From: Hyphomicrobiales bacterium
GTDB taxonomy: Bacteria; Pseudomonadota; Alphaproteobacteria; Rhizobiales; NORP267
DNA length: 64,000 nt
NCBI GenBank assembly: GCA_021775855.1
Contig: JAJFGZ010000004.1
Coordinates: 47,132-111,131 of the forward strand
Direction of reading: 5' to 3'
The translations under genes and the position numbers were made by a program. The notes under the pieces are model-generated. The model made no database searches, was not told where the DNA came from, and saw nothing but the letters and a program-made list of their open reading frames with translations. Of this stretch, positions 45,604 to 55,002 are shown in pieces; the first letter of the stretch is position 1, and each line of letters starts with the position of its first letter.

Positions 45604-47712
45604 ATGTTTGAAGTCCATAGAGAAGAAATCGAGTGGGGTGGACGTCCACTCATTATTGAAACGGGCAAGGTTGCCCGCCAGGCCGACGGCACGATCATGC
45701 TCCAGTACGGCGAAACCACCGTCATGGCAGCTGTTGTTGCCAGCAAGACGCCGAAAGACGGGATCGATTTTCTACCCCTGACTGTCCATTATCAGGAAAA
45801 ATATTACGCGGCAGGCAAGATCCCCGGTGGCTTTTTCAAGCGCGAGGCGCGCCCGTCCGAAAAAGAAACCCTGACCGCCCGTCTGATAGACCGGCCGATC
45901 CGGCCGCTCTTTGCCAAGGGTTATCAGAACGAGACCCTGGTGATGATCACGGTCCTTTCCCACGATCTTGAAAACGACCCGGATGTCCTTGGCATGATCG
46001 CCACGTCCGCTGCCCTGACCATTTCAGGAATCCCGTTTATGGGACCTATCGCCGGCGCCCGCATTGGATACATGGATGGCGAATTTATCCTCAATCCGAC
46101 CATCGAAGAGGTTGCTGAAAGCGATCTCGATCTGATCGTTGCGGGCACCAGCGATGCCGTGCTGATGGTCGAATCTGAAGCCAAGGAATTACCCGAGGAC
46201 GTCATGCTCGGTGCTGTCATGTTCGGCCACAAGGAATTCCAGCCGGTGATCGATGCGATCATCCGTTTGGCCGAAAAATCGGCCAAGGACGCCTGGGACC
46301 TGCCCGAGGAAGACACTTCCGGCGTTAAGGAAGTTGTCGCCAAACAGGTCTCGAAGGCGCTCGGCGAAGCCTACGCCATCAAGACCAAGACCGAACGCCA
46401 GAACCGCTTGGCTGAAGTCCGCGCCGGAGCCCACGAGGCGCTCGGCGGCGACGGCGACGACGCGATCCCCGCCGGTAAAATCGACGCCGCATTCAAATCC
46501 GCCGAAAAATCGACGGTGCGCGGCCAGATCCTCGACGATGCCATCCGCATCGATGGCCGCGGCCTGGCGGATGTGCGCCCGATCGAGTGCGAAGTCGGGC
46601 TCCTGCCCCGCGCCCACGGCTCCGCCCTGTTCACCCGCGGCGAAACCCAGGCGCTGGTGATCACAACCCTCGGCACCGGCGACGACGAGCAATTTGTTGA
46701 TGCGCTGGAAGGGACCTACAAGGAGCCGTTCCTGTTGCATTACAACTTCCCGCCCTATTCGGTCGGTGAAGCGCGGCGCGTTGGCCCTCCCGGCCGTCGC
46801 GAAATCGGCCACGGCAAACTTGCATGGCGCGCAGTGCATCCGTTGCTGCCGTCGCGCGAAGATTTTCCCTACACGATCCGGGTCGTGTCGGAAATCACCG
46901 AATCCAACGGTTCGTCCTCGATGGCAACCGTCTGTGGCACATCGCTCGCCGTCATGGATGCCGGCGTTCCGCTGGCCAAACCAGTCGCGGGCATCGCCAT
47001 GGGGTTGATCAAGGAAGGTGACAAGTTTGCCGTTCTCTCTGATATTCTTGGCGACGAGGATCACCTCGGCGACATGGATTTCAAGGTCGCCGGTACGTCC
47101 GACGGCATCACCTCGCTGCAGATGGATATCAAGATCGCCGGGATCACCGAAGATATCATGCAGGCAGCGCTTGATCAGGCTAAGGGCGGCCGCATCCATA
47201 TCCTAGGCGAAATGGCCAAGGCGCTTGGGACCGCCCGCGAAGAAGTTGGTGAATACGCGCCGCGCATCGAGACCATGAATATCCCGGTCGACAAGATCCG
47301 AGACGTGATCGGTGCCGGCGGTAAGATTATCCGCGAGATCGTTGAGGAAACCGGTGCGAAAATCGATATTTCCGACGATGGCACGATCAAGGTCGCGTCC
47401 AGCGACCTCGCCAGCATCAAGGCCGCAATGGACTGGATTCACGGCCTCACGGCCGAGCCAGAGGTTGGAAAAATCTACAAGGGCAAGGTTGTGAAAACCC
47501 TCGATTTTGGGGCTTTCGTGAACTTTTTCGGGCCCAAGGACGGTCTGGTGCATATCTCCCAGCTATCCCAGGAACGAGCTGAAAAAGTCACCGACTATGT
47601 CAGCGAAGGCGACGAGATTTACGTCAAGCTGCTAGGTATTGATGACCGTGGCAAGGTCCGCCTGTCTATGAAGGTCGTTGACCAGGAAACCGGCGAAGAA
47701 ATCGGTGAATAA
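45604..47712 (+). CDS. pnp: Polyribonucleotide nucleotidyltransferase (PNPase)
   Basis: A phosphorolytic 3'-5' exoribonuclease and degradosome component. Its 702 residues cover two RNase PH domains ([27 protein letters not shown]; later [29 protein letters not shown] and [18 protein letters not shown]), a KH domain ([20 protein letters not shown]) and a C-terminal S1 domain ([17 protein letters not shown]...DGLVHISQL). The ATG follows AAGGAAAAC. A rho-independent terminator lies 25 bases after the stop and closes the translation cluster. Confidence 0.98.
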   Translation: MFEVHREEIEWGGRPLIIETGKVARQADGTIMLQYGETTVMAAVVASKTPKDGIDFLPLTVHYQEKYYAAGKIPGGFFKREARPSEKETLTARLIDRPIRPLFAKGYQNETLVMITVLSHDLENDPDVLGMIATSAALTISGIPFMGPIAGARIGYMDGEFILNPTIEEVAESDLDLIVAGTSDAVLMVESEAKELPEDVMLGAVMFGHKEFQPVIDAIIRLAEKSAKDAWDLPEEDTSGVKEVVAKQVSKALGEAYAIKTKTERQNRLAEVRAGAHEALGGDGDDAIPAGKIDAAFKSAEKSTVRGQILDDAIRIDGRGLADVRPIECEVGLLPRAHGSALFTRGETQALVITTLGTGDDEQFVDALEGTYKEPFLLHYNFPPYSVGEARRVGPPGRREIGHGKLAWRAVHPLLPSREDFPYTIRVVSEITESNGSSSMATVCGTSLAVMDAGVPLAKPVAGIAMGLIKEGDKFAVLSDILGDEDHLGDMDFKVAGTSDGITSLQMDIKIAGITEDIMQAALDQAKGGRIHILGEMAKALGTAREEVGEYAPRIETMNIPVDKIRDVIGAGGKIIREIVEETGAKIDISDDGTIKVASSDLASIKAAMDWIHGLTAEPEVGKIYKGKVVKTLDFGAFVNFFGPKDGLVHISQLSQERAEKVTDYVSEGDEIYVKLLGIDDRGKVRLSMKVVDQETGEEIGE

Positions 47713-47737
47713 CCGGTATCGAAATCAAAATTCGAAA

Positions 47738-47763
47738 AGAGCGGCCATCGGGCCGCTCTTTTT
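47738..47763 (+). terminator. Rho-independent terminator after pnp
   Basis: AGAGCGGCC and GGCCGCTCT form a perfect 9-bp stem around ATCG, followed by a T-run. It is preceded by an A-run, so it could also work on the opposite strand, though no minus-strand gene ends here. Confidence 0.9.
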
Positions 47764-47935
47764 GGGTGATCACCTATGTCCATCTATCCAACCCGCGACA
47801 GAATGTCTCAACATTCCGATGTGGCTAAAGAAAGCCCGCTTTCAGCCGATCCTTCCGTGGGAAATTCGCTCAGCACACGAATGTTTGACCGGAAAATCGC
47901 TTTTAAATTGTGCGGCAATTGATTAGTAAACTTAT

Positions 47936-48292
47936 ATGTTGAAAGTTATATCCATATTTTTGGCAATTGTTTATCTGGCAGTGAATACGTCCTCGCTGGT
48001 CGCATCGGCTGTTGAAAGCGACAGCCGAATTCAGCATATCGCGGCCCAGGGCGACATCATTTGCGATTCAGGCCTGTCTTCAGACTTCGCCGAGCGCAAT
48101 TGCGAGCACGAACAACAGAAAGTGCCCGTGGAAGATTCCGAGCATTGCTTCGGCACCCATTTTAACTTTTCGACTCTTGTATTCATCCACAACAGTCCAA
48201 CTTGCGATCTCACGCGACCTCTGCGTTCCGATGTGCGGGTCAGTTTCCAGCAGCCGGACCTTATAGCAAAACCCCCCCGAATTTTTTCCTGA
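47936..48292 (+). CDS. Hypothetical secreted Cys/His-containing small protein
   Basis: I do not recognise the family. The 118 residues start with a plausible Sec signal peptide (hydrophobic ISIFLAIVYLAV, cleavage near SAVES). The mature part has four Cys and several His (IICDSG, NCEHE, HCFGTH, PTCDL) and a Pro-rich end. It resembles in layout the small periplasmic proteins often found near metal transporters, and a Zn/Cd ATPase is encoded 1.4 kb downstream. Metal binding is speculative. The start lacks a good ribosome binding site, and the region is more AT-rich than its neighbours, suggesting transfer. Confidence 0.5.
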   Translation: MLKVISIFLAIVYLAVNTSSLVASAVESDSRIQHIAAQGDIICDSGLSSDFAERNCEHEQQKVPVEDSEHCFGTHFNFSTLVFIHNSPTCDLTRPLRSDVRVSFQQPDLIAKPPRIFS

Positions 48293-48338
48293 AAGACTCA
48301 ATCAGTCGCGTAACACTCATTGTATTCAGGAGACCAAA

Positions 48339-48896
48339 ATGTTGAACAGAAGAGCAATCCTGCTATCTGGCATGGTTGCGTTATTCGCGCCTAAAATAGC
48401 ATTGGCGCACAATAGCGCAAATTTTGTACTCGATCCCCGGTACGAACCGCAAATGGTGGATTATTCCGGGTATTCCACGGGAACCATCATTGTCGATCCA
48501 GGCGCCAGGTTTCTCTATCTGGTTGAATCGCCAGGCCGGGCGCGTCGCTACGGCGTTGGTGTAGGCCGCGCCGGGTTGGCGTTCAAGGGGGTCGCTATCG
48601 TCGGCAGGAAAGCCGAATGGCCGAGATGGACGCCGACCAGGAATATGATCCGGCGTGACCCTGGGCAATATGCACGGTTTGCAAACGGGGTTCCCGGCGG
48701 GATCAATAATCCTCTTGGTGCCCGGGCATTGTATTTATACCGCAACGGCCGCGATACCTATTACAGAATTCACGGTACCAACCAGCCCTCGTCGATCGGG
48801 CAAGCGGTATCGAACGGCTGTATCCGCATGCTGAATGATCACGTGAGAGACCTGTATGAACGTGTGCCCGTAGGGGCCCGCGTGGTCGTCGTTTAG
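48339..48896 (+). CDS. L,D-transpeptidase (YkuD domain), copy 1
   Basis: Periplasmic cross-linking or lipoprotein-anchoring enzyme acting on peptidoglycan stem peptides. It has an N-terminal signal (LNRRAILLSGMVALFAPKIALA), then a YkuD domain with ARFLYLVESPGRARRYGVGVGR and the catalytic HGT...SNGCIRM motif with nucleophile Cys near residue 168. It has 185 residues. CAGGAG precedes the ATG. A second, related gene follows immediately; the pair looks like a tandem duplication. Confidence 0.9.
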   Translation: MLNRRAILLSGMVALFAPKIALAHNSANFVLDPRYEPQMVDYSGYSTGTIIVDPGARFLYLVESPGRARRYGVGVGRAGLAFKGVAIVGRKAEWPRWTPTRNMIRRDPGQYARFANGVPGGINNPLGARALYLYRNGRDTYYRIHGTNQPSSIGQAVSNGCIRMLNDHVRDLYERVPVGARVVVV

Positions 48897-48932
48897 CCTC
48901 AACAACACATGCTATTTAGCAAGGGATACCCA

Positions 48933-49598
48933 ATGCCTATTGAAGAAAAAATTGGCCGCCGCACCTTTATGCTCGGTGGGCTGAGCGTCGGCAGCCTCGC
49001 TCTGGCAGGATGCGCGACAACACCGCCGTCTCAAAGTCTTGTGTCTGATCGATCTGCCAGATCCATGTACCAGGCACTGCCGGACGAAAAATTTCCGATC
49101 CCCGCAGTCAACCTGGAGGTAGTCGATCCGCAATATTACCGCAACGAGGTTGAGGACCCGACCGGGGCGGCGCCTGGCACGGTCTATGTGGATACCAGCA
49201 CCTTTTATCTTTACCTGGTTGGTGAGAACAACCGGGCGATGCGCTACGGCGTCGGTCTCGGCCGGGCCGGCTTCGAATGGGACGGGCAGGGCACCATTGC
49301 CTGGAAAAGGGAATGGCCGACCTGGACCCCACCGGCAAGCATGATCGCGCGCGAACCGCATCTCGAAAAATACAGCGCGGCGAACGGTGGTATGCCCCCG
49401 GGAATAACCAATCCCCTGGGCGCTCGGGCGCTGTATATTTTCCAGAACGGCAAAGATACGCTTTATCGACTCCATGGCACGGCGGAAGCCTATTCAATCG
49501 GCAAAGCGGTCTCAAGCGGGTGTGTGCGGCTGCTCAATCAGGACGTGATCGATCTCTACGGGCGGGTTCCATCGGGTTCGTCAATCATAGTGGTTTAG
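48933..49598 (+). CDS. L,D-transpeptidase (YkuD domain) with Tat-type lipoprotein signal, copy 2
   Basis: The start at 48933 gives a twin-arginine-like, lipobox-bearing signal (GRRTFMLGGLSVGSLALAGC), so the protein is probably a membrane-anchored lipoprotein. The YkuD domain has STFYLYLVGENNRAMRYGVGLGRAGF and the catalytic HGTAEAYSIG...SSGCVRLLNQD with Cys near residue 195. It has 221 residues. The same domain layout as the preceding gene, with an added 30-residue N-terminal region, suggests duplication. AAGGG lies before the ATG. Lnt in this window would finish its lipidation. Confidence 0.9.
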   Translation: MPIEEKIGRRTFMLGGLSVGSLALAGCATTPPSQSLVSDRSARSMYQALPDEKFPIPAVNLEVVDPQYYRNEVEDPTGAAPGTVYVDTSTFYLYLVGENNRAMRYGVGLGRAGFEWDGQGTIAWKREWPTWTPPASMIAREPHLEKYSAANGGMPPGITNPLGARALYIFQNGKDTLYRLHGTAEAYSIGKAVSSGCVRLLNQDVIDLYGRVPSGSSIIVV

Positions 49599-49659
49599 GG
49601 AAAAACCTCGCGTCGGACGTCATTTCTCCTTGAAGCTCCATTCGCTGTAGCTTTTAGGA

Positions 49660-49684
49660 TGTGTTTTCAGTTACCGAAAACACA
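49660..49684 (+). promoter_or_regulatory. Inverted repeat just upstream of the Zn/Cd ATPase
   Basis: TGTGTTTTC and GAAAACACA are perfect 9-bp arms around AGTTACC, ending 12 bases before the chosen start codon. It could be an operator or an mRNA hairpin next to the ribosome binding site. It argues against the upstream GTG start, which would place it inside the gene. No metalloregulator gene is adjacent. Confidence 0.5.
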
Positions 49685-49696
49685 AGCGAGATGGCC

Positions 49697-51805
49697 ATGA
49701 CGACCAGTCTGATTCTGCAAGTTGAGGGCATGGACTGTCCGAGCTGCACCAACAAAATCGAAGGTGCGGTTTGCGCAATCCCAGGCGTTGAGAATGTTGC
49801 TGTAAACTTCACCAACCAGCGCCTGAGCCTCGATTTTGACGACGGTGAAACGACCGAGCAATCGGTCTCCCGGGTTGTCGAGAAGCTTGGATACAGGGTT
49901 GGCCGGCCAGGGGAGGTTCCTCTGTCCAGCGAACTGTCCTGGTGGCAAACAGCCAAGGGTCGTTTGGTCCTTGTTGCCGGGTCGCTCCTGGTCGTGGCCG
50001 GAATTTTGTCTCTCATCTTGCCCGACTATGCGGATTATGTATTTGCCGCGGCCGCCCTGGTGGCGCTCGTTCCCTTGGCGCACAAGGCGGGCGCCGGCAC
50101 CCTGGCCGGACAACCTTTCACGATCGAGACTCTGGTCACGATTGCAGTGATTGGCGCCATCTTTATCAACGAAGCCGCCGAGGCGGCGGTCGTGGTGTTT
50201 TTATTTCTGGTCGGTGAAATGCTTGAGATGCTGGCCGCCGCGAAGGCCCGGCGCTCGGTCCAGGCGCTGACCGATCTTGTTCCCAAAACAGCGTTTCTGG
50301 TCACTGGAACCGGGGTGCTCGAGGTGGCGGCAGACAGCCTTTCGGTCGGGGATCTGGTTGAAGTTCGCCCCGGCGGGCGGATCCCGGTTGACGGGATCAT
50401 TGTCGAGGGCGAAACCTCGGTCGACGAATCAAGTGTCACGGGCGAATCTCTCCCCAAGCGCAAACATGACGGCGACAACCTTTTTGCTGGCTCGATCAAC
50501 ACCGACGGCCTGATCCGTGTACGGGTCGAGAAGACCGTCGAAAACAACATGATTTCGCGCATCCTACAGATGGTCGAAGAGGCCGAGGCCAGCAAGGCGC
50601 CAACGGCACGGTTTATCGATCGCTTCAGCCGCTACTATACGCCCGGCGTGATCCTGGTATCGGCGCTTGTCGCGATTATCCCGCCGCTTGTCTTTGGCGC
50701 GGACTGGGTGTTGTGGATATACAAAGGGCTGGCGATCCTCTTGATCGGTTGTCCTTGTGCGCTGGTTCTATCAACCCCGGCGGCCATCACGTCGGGTATC
50801 TCCGCCGGCGCCCGCCAGGGTCTTTTGATGAAAGGCGGTGCGGTGCTGGAGGCCATCGGCAAGGCGACCCTGATTGCGTTCGATAAAACCGGCACGCTCA
50901 CCGAGGGCACTCCCAAGGTGACCAACATCAAAACGTTTGTCGGCTCCGAAAACGAATTGCTGGTGCTGGCAGGCGCCGTCGAAGCCGGTTCCTCGCACCC
51001 GCTTGCGGTCGCCATTGTCGACGCGGCACGTGCGCGCGATATCGCAATCAGCGCGGTCAGTGACTCCCGGGCGCTCAGCGGGCGCGGGGTACAGGCCAAG
51101 GTCGATGGCCGCGTGGTGACCATCGCGTCGCCGCGATACGCCGGCAACATTGCACAGCTCACCGCCCCCCAATCCAGCGCGATCGAGAGAATGGAAGAAG
51201 ACGGCAAGACGGTCGCAATTGTCGTTGTCGACGGTGAAGCTCACGGGATGATCGCGCTGCGCGATGAATTACGCGCCGACGCCGTCGGCGCCATGACGCT
51301 GCTTGCCCGTCAGGGCATTTCAACAATCATGCTGACAGGTGACAATGCCCGCACCGGTGCGGCGCTCGCCGCCCAATTGGGGATGAATGTCAAAGCCGAA
51401 TTGCTGCCCGAGGAGAAACTGAAAACCATCGAACAATTACGAAACGACAACGTTGTTGCAATGGTCGGTGATGGTATCAACGACGCCCCTGCGCTTGCCA
51501 CTGCCGATATTGGCATCGCCATGGGCGGCGGCACTGACGTGGCACTTGAGACCGCCGACGCTGCGCTCCTGCACGAGCGCGTCACCGATGTGCCTGCACT
51601 CATAAGTCTGTCCCGTGCGACCATGGCCAACATCCACCAGAACATCACCATCGCGCTCGGCCTGAAAGCAGTTTTTCTACTGACAACCCTGACAGGGTTC
51701 ACGACCCTGTGGATGGCAATATTGGCAGACACCGGTGCAACCGTACTGGTCACCATCAACGCGCTGCGCCTGCTCGGGTATCGTACAAATCAGACTGGAA
51801 AGTAA
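49697..51805 (+). CDS. zntA: Zn2+/Cd2+-type heavy-metal translocating P1B ATPase
   Basis: An inner-membrane efflux pump. It has one N-terminal HMA domain with GMDCPSCTNK, eight membrane helices, the actuator TGES, CPCALVLSTP in the sixth helix, the phosphorylated DKTGTLTEGTP, HP in GSSHPLAVA, and GDGINDAPALA. The seventh-eighth helices carry Lys (GLKAVFLLT) and Asp-x-Gly (ADTGAT), which mark the Zn/Cd/Pb group P1B-2, not copper pumps. It has 702 residues from 49697. It follows two L,D-transpeptidase genes and lies ahead of the convergent fab operon. Confidence 0.9.
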   Translation: MTTSLILQVEGMDCPSCTNKIEGAVCAIPGVENVAVNFTNQRLSLDFDDGETTEQSVSRVVEKLGYRVGRPGEVPLSSELSWWQTAKGRLVLVAGSLLVVAGILSLILPDYADYVFAAAALVALVPLAHKAGAGTLAGQPFTIETLVTIAVIGAIFINEAAEAAVVVFLFLVGEMLEMLAAAKARRSVQALTDLVPKTAFLVTGTGVLEVAADSLSVGDLVEVRPGGRIPVDGIIVEGETSVDESSVTGESLPKRKHDGDNLFAGSINTDGLIRVRVEKTVENNMISRILQMVEEAEASKAPTARFIDRFSRYYTPGVILVSALVAIIPPLVFGADWVLWIYKGLAILLIGCPCALVLSTPAAITSGISAGARQGLLMKGGAVLEAIGKATLIAFDKTGTLTEGTPKVTNIKTFVGSENELLVLAGAVEAGSSHPLAVAIVDAARARDIAISAVSDSRALSGRGVQAKVDGRVVTIASPRYAGNIAQLTAPQSSAIERMEEDGKTVAIVVVDGEAHGMIALRDELRADAVGAMTLLARQGISTIMLTGDNARTGAALAAQLGMNVKAELLPEEKLKTIEQLRNDNVVAMVGDGINDAPALATADIGIAMGGGTDVALETADAALLHERVTDVPALISLSRATMANIHQNITIALGLKAVFLLTTLTGFTTLWMAILADTGATVLVTINALRLLGYRTNQTGK

Positions 51806-51894
51806 AACCTGTCCACCATTGCGACTGCAGCTTGCCCGGGACGGCGATCGCGGGGCATCTTGAAGTCAGAATGTTGAGCGCGAGTTTGCGGCGC

Positions 51895-52740
51895 CTATTC
51901 AGCCGCTTCCTTCGTCTGCTCCCCCAGGCCTGATTCTCCGTTTTCGGACGGCAGGTCTTCGGGGCGGGGCATGCACATGATGTTGTAGCCGGCATCCACA
52001 TAATGGATTTCGCCGGTGACCCCGCCGGATAAATCCGAGAGGAGGTACAGCCCGGCGCCGCCAACATCATCGAGGGTGATGCTGCGTTTCAGGGGGGAGT
52101 GATCGCGCTGGTAGGAAAACATGGTCCGGGCATTGGCGATGCCGGCGCCGGCAAGGGTGCGCACGGGGCCGGCCGAGATGGCGTTGACGCGGATGCCTTG
52201 CGCCCCGTAATCGGATGCCAGATACCGGACGCTGGCTTCAAGCCCGGCTTTGGCGATGCCCATCACGTTGTAGTTCGGCATAACTCGTTCGGCGCCCGCG
52301 AAGGTCAGAGTCAGCATGCTGCCGCCATTGTTCATAAGGTTGGCAGCGCGCTTTGCGACTTCGGCAAACGAGAAGCAGGAAATCACCATGGTGCGGACGA
52401 AATTGTTGCGACTTGTGTCGGCGTACCGGCCTTTCAGCTCGTTGCGGTCTGAATAGGCAATGGCGTGGACCAGAAAATCGATTCCGCCCCAGGAATCGCG
52501 CAGGGCATCAAAAACCGCATCGACACTCTCGATATTTTCTACGTCACAATCGAGCATCAAATCCGCGCCGACAGACGAGGCGAGCGGCGCTACCCTGCGC
52601 CCGAACGCTTCTCCCTGATAGGTAAAGGCCAATTCGGCACCCTGGGCGTGGAGCGATTTGGCAATGCCCCAGGCAATCGAATGGTCGTTGGCGACGCCCA
52701 TAACCAGGCCTCGCTTGCCCTTCATCAGTCCTTCAACCAT
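51895..52740 (-). CDS. fabI: Enoyl-[acyl-carrier-protein] reductase (NADH), FabI
   Basis: The last reduction of each fatty-acid elongation cycle. It belongs to the SDR superfamily with the FabI-specific cofactor motif GVANDHSIAWGIAKSL, DVENIESVDAVFDAL, HAIAYSDRNELKGRY, and the catalytic Tyr-x6-Lys in YNVMGIAKAGLEAS, then NAISAGPVRTLAGAGI. The start at 52740 gives 281 residues with GTGGA upstream; ATG 52746 or GTG 52752 are possible. It lies 177 bases downstream of fabB, with a TTGTGTCC direct repeat in the gap, and may have its own promoter. Confidence 0.96.
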   Translation of the reverse strand: MVEGLMKGKRGLVMGVANDHSIAWGIAKSLHAQGAELAFTYQGEAFGRRVAPLASSVGADLMLDCDVENIESVDAVFDALRDSWGGIDFLVHAIAYSDRNELKGRYADTSRNNFVRTMVISCFSFAEVAKRAANLMNNGGSMLTLTFAGAERVMPNYNVMGIAKAGLEASVRYLASDYGAQGIRVNAISAGPVRTLAGAGIANARTMFSYQRDHSPLKRSITLDDVGGAGLYLLSDLSGGVTGEIHYVDAGYNIMCMPRPEDLPSENGESGLGEQTKEAAE

Positions 52741-52872
52741 GGTCATTTCCACTCAAATCGGACAGTAATTTTTTGCGGAACAGACCCACAGGCTTGAGCT
52801 TCAGCCCCCAGGCAGCTCCCATAAATATAACGGTCATAGTCGCACGGGCCGACGTTGGTCCACGATAAACAT

Positions 52873-52890
52873 TTGTGTCCAATTGTGTCC
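52873..52890. repeat. TTGTGTCC direct repeat upstream of fabI
   Basis: Two perfect TTGTGTCC copies ten bases apart (GGACACAA on the fabI strand), about 130 bases before the fabI start in the fabB-fabI gap. The period of about one helical turn is compatible with a regulator site, but I recognise none. Confidence 0.3.
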
Positions 52891-52917
52891 CCTTCCGATC
52901 CGCAATTGCATCCCCAA

Positions 52918-54138
52918 TTACAGATCATGCCGCGTAAACGCCAGTGTCGCATTGGTCCCGCCAAACCCGAAACTGTTCGAAATAACACAGTTAATTCCGG
53001 CATTGTCGATCCGCTCCCGGGCGATCGGTAAATCGGCAAATTCCGGGTCGATTTCCGTAATGTGCGCAGATTCGCAGATGAAATCCTGTTGCATCATCAA
53101 CAACGAATAAATCGCCTCCTGCGCCCCCGCGGCCCCCAGCGAATGCCCGGTGAGTGATTTGGTGGCGCTGAAGCGGGGCATCTTGCTGCCAAATACCTCG
53201 CGCATGGCTTCGATCTCGCGCAAATCCCCGATCGGCGTGGAGGTGGCATGGGGATTGATATAGTCGATCGGCTGGTTGACCGTGGACAAGGCCAGCCGCA
53301 TGCACCGGGCGGCCCCTTCGCCCGACGGCTGGACCATGTCGAAGCCGTCCGAAGTGGCGCCGTAGCCCGCAAGTTCGGCATAGATCCGCGCACCGCGGGC
53401 GATCGCCGCTTCGCGCTCCTCCAGGATCAATACCCCTGCACCGCCGGCAATGACGAAGCCGTCGCGGGAAACGTCAAATGCACGGCTTGCCGTTCCGGGC
53501 GTATCATTATGTTTGCTGGACATAGCGCCCATGGCGTCGAACAGCGCCGACATGGTCCAGTGTAGGTCTTCGCTGCCACCGGCAATCATGATGTCCTGCT
53601 TGCCCCACTGGATCATTTCCGCCGCGTTGCCGATGCAATGGGCCGAGGTCGAACAGGCCGACGAAATCGAATAATTGACCCCTTTAACGTGCAGCGGGGT
53701 GGCGAGCGTGGCCGACGCTGTGCTGGACATTGCCTTGGGAACGGCGAAAGGTCCAATCCGCTTGGGACTACCGCGTTCTTCGGTTATCCGGGCGGCTTCC
53801 ACAATCGTCGAGGTCGACGGCCCACCAGACCCCATGATCAGCCCGGTCTTTTCGTTCGAGACCTGTGCCTCTTCAAGCCCGGCATCCTGGATCGCCTGTT
53901 GCACCGCGATCCAGTTCCATGCGGCACCCTCGCCCATGAACCGCATGGTGCGACGGTCCAGGATTTCCGAGACTTCGAGCTGGGGCGCGCCGTGCACATG
54001 GCAGCGGAATCCGCGCTCAACGTAATCATCCGCCTGGACAATCCCGGATTTGGCTTCCCGCAGGGAGGCGACAACCTCTTGGGTATTATTGCCGATCGAC
54101 GACACAATCCCCATTCCGGTGACAACTACTCGCCGCAT
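52918..54138 (-). CDS. fabB: Beta-ketoacyl-ACP synthase I, FabB
   Basis: The condensing enzyme that elongates the cis-3-decenoyl chain in unsaturated fatty acid synthesis. A thiolase fold of 406 residues with catalytic Cys in [13 protein letters not shown] near 163, His in [11 protein letters not shown], Lys in [14 protein letters not shown] with the second His, and the [11 protein letters not shown] ending. The start [16 protein letters not shown] at 54138 follows AAAGGA; the 18 extra residues of the track are not family-like. It is downstream of fabA, the classic fabA-fabB pair. Confidence 0.97.
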   Translation of the reverse strand: MRRVVVTGMGIVSSIGNNTQEVVASLREAKSGIVQADDYVERGFRCHVHGAPQLEVSEILDRRTMRFMGEGAAWNWIAVQQAIQDAGLEEAQVSNEKTGLIMGSGGPSTSTIVEAARITEERGSPKRIGPFAVPKAMSSTASATLATPLHVKGVNYSISSACSTSAHCIGNAAEMIQWGKQDIMIAGGSEDLHWTMSALFDAMGAMSSKHNDTPGTASRAFDVSRDGFVIAGGAGVLILEEREAAIARGARIYAELAGYGATSDGFDMVQPSGEGAARCMRLALSTVNQPIDYINPHATSTPIGDLREIEAMREVFGSKMPRFSATKSLTGHSLGAAGAQEAIYSLLMMQQDFICESAHITEIDPEFADLPIARERIDNAGINCVISNSFGFGGTNATLAFTRHDL

Positions 54139-54245
54139 TACATTTATTCCTTTCAGGACCCCTTTGCCCGGATCTGGTTCAGCGAGCCGCACTGCTGGCT
54201 GAATTTGTTCCGGGGAGGATAATTATTTCCCGGACTGGCTCTCGC

Positions 54246-54758
54246 TCACGTGTCTGACTTGAACAAGCCAACCCGAAGGTCTGCTGCAGTAAAGATAGTC
54301 TCGCCATCTGCTTTTAGCCACCCATCAGCAATTCCAAGCACCAACCGCCTTCGAATGACGCGCTTCAAATCAAGCCCGAATTCGAGTTTTTTGATGTCAG
54401 GAGTCACCATGCCAATAAATTTTACCTCGCCGGTCGCCAAAGCCCGGCCCTTTCCCTCGGACCCGCCCCAGCCGAGAAAAAAGCCGAGCAGCTGCCACAT
54501 CCCGTCGAGACCGAGGCATCCGGGCATGACCGGGTCGCCGGCAAAATGACAGGCAAAAAACCAGAGGTCCGGACGGATATCAAACTCGGCGCGCACAAAC
54601 CCTTTGTCGAATTCTCCGCCTTCCTCGCATATCTCGGTAATCCGATCGATCATAAGCATTGGCGGCAGGGGCAGTTGCGCATTTCCAGGGCCAAACATTT
54701 CGCCACGCCCGCACGTCAACATGTCTTCATAGTCAAAACTGGTACGTCGTTCACCCAT
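54246..54758 (-). CDS. fabA: 3-hydroxydecanoyl-ACP dehydratase/isomerase, FabA
   Basis: Dehydrates 3-hydroxydecanoyl-ACP and isomerises the double bond, opening the unsaturated branch. It has 170 residues with [13 protein letters not shown], the active-site His in [27 protein letters not shown] and [12 protein letters not shown]. It heads the minus-strand fabA-fabB-fabI operon and is divergent from irr. The 244-base intergenic region holds a palindrome nearer fabA and a Fur-like promoter nearer irr. Confidence 0.97.
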   Translation of the reverse strand: MGERRTSFDYEDMLTCGRGEMFGPGNAQLPLPPMLMIDRITEICEEGGEFDKGFVRAEFDIRPDLWFFACHFAGDPVMPGCLGLDGMWQLLGFFLGWGGSEGKGRALATGEVKFIGMVTPDIKKLEFGLDLKRVIRRRLVLGIADGWLKADGETIFTAADLRVGLFKSDT

Positions 54759-54856
54759 GTCTTTTCCCTGGCAACCTGTAGGAATACAACCCCGATCAAG
54801 CCTATTTCTCTACCATAATCATCCCGCCTACAATAGTCTTGCGCCGGATCAGTTCA

Positions 54857-54871
54857 CCTGTTTACAACAGG
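54857..54871. promoter_or_regulatory. Palindrome in the fabA promoter region
   Basis: CCTGTT-TAC-AACAGG is a perfect 6+3+6 dyad about 100 bases before the fabA start. A second small dyad, GTTATGTAAC, lies 17 bases further. Either could be an operator for fatty-acid control; no known consensus is matched. Confidence 0.35.
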
Positions 54872-54916
54872 AAATTACGTTGATCAGGTTATGTAACGCG
54901 ACCCCAATCCTGTCAG

Positions 54917-54945
54917 TTGCAAATGCGAATGATTTTCAATAAACT
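54917..54945 (+). promoter_or_regulatory. irr promoter with a Fur-like box in the spacer
   Basis: TTGCAA and TAAACT are 17 bases apart. The spacer contains TGCGAATGATTTTCA (54924-54938), which matches the 7-1-7 Fur core TGATAAT-G-ATTATCA at 12 of 15 positions. Binding there would block RNA polymerase. The irr ATG is about 58 bases downstream. Fur control of irr is known in Bradyrhizobium; here it is inferred. Confidence 0.5.
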
Positions 54946-55002
54946 GTTCAGGATCTGCGGAGGAACGACCGGGTTCGACCGTTAGAAATTTGGTAAGGTT
55001 CT

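Noticed and set aside
45389-45781. ORFs across the rpsO-pnp gap
   Set aside because: Out of frame with pnp, spanning the leader hairpin; no coding features.
47678-47926. 82-residue ORF overlapping the pnp end
   Set aside because: It runs through the pnp stop region and the terminator, and has no ribosome binding site or recognisable domain.
53638-54222. Plus-strand 194-residue ORF opposite fabB
   Set aside because: Antisense shadow of fabB; no start signal or domain.
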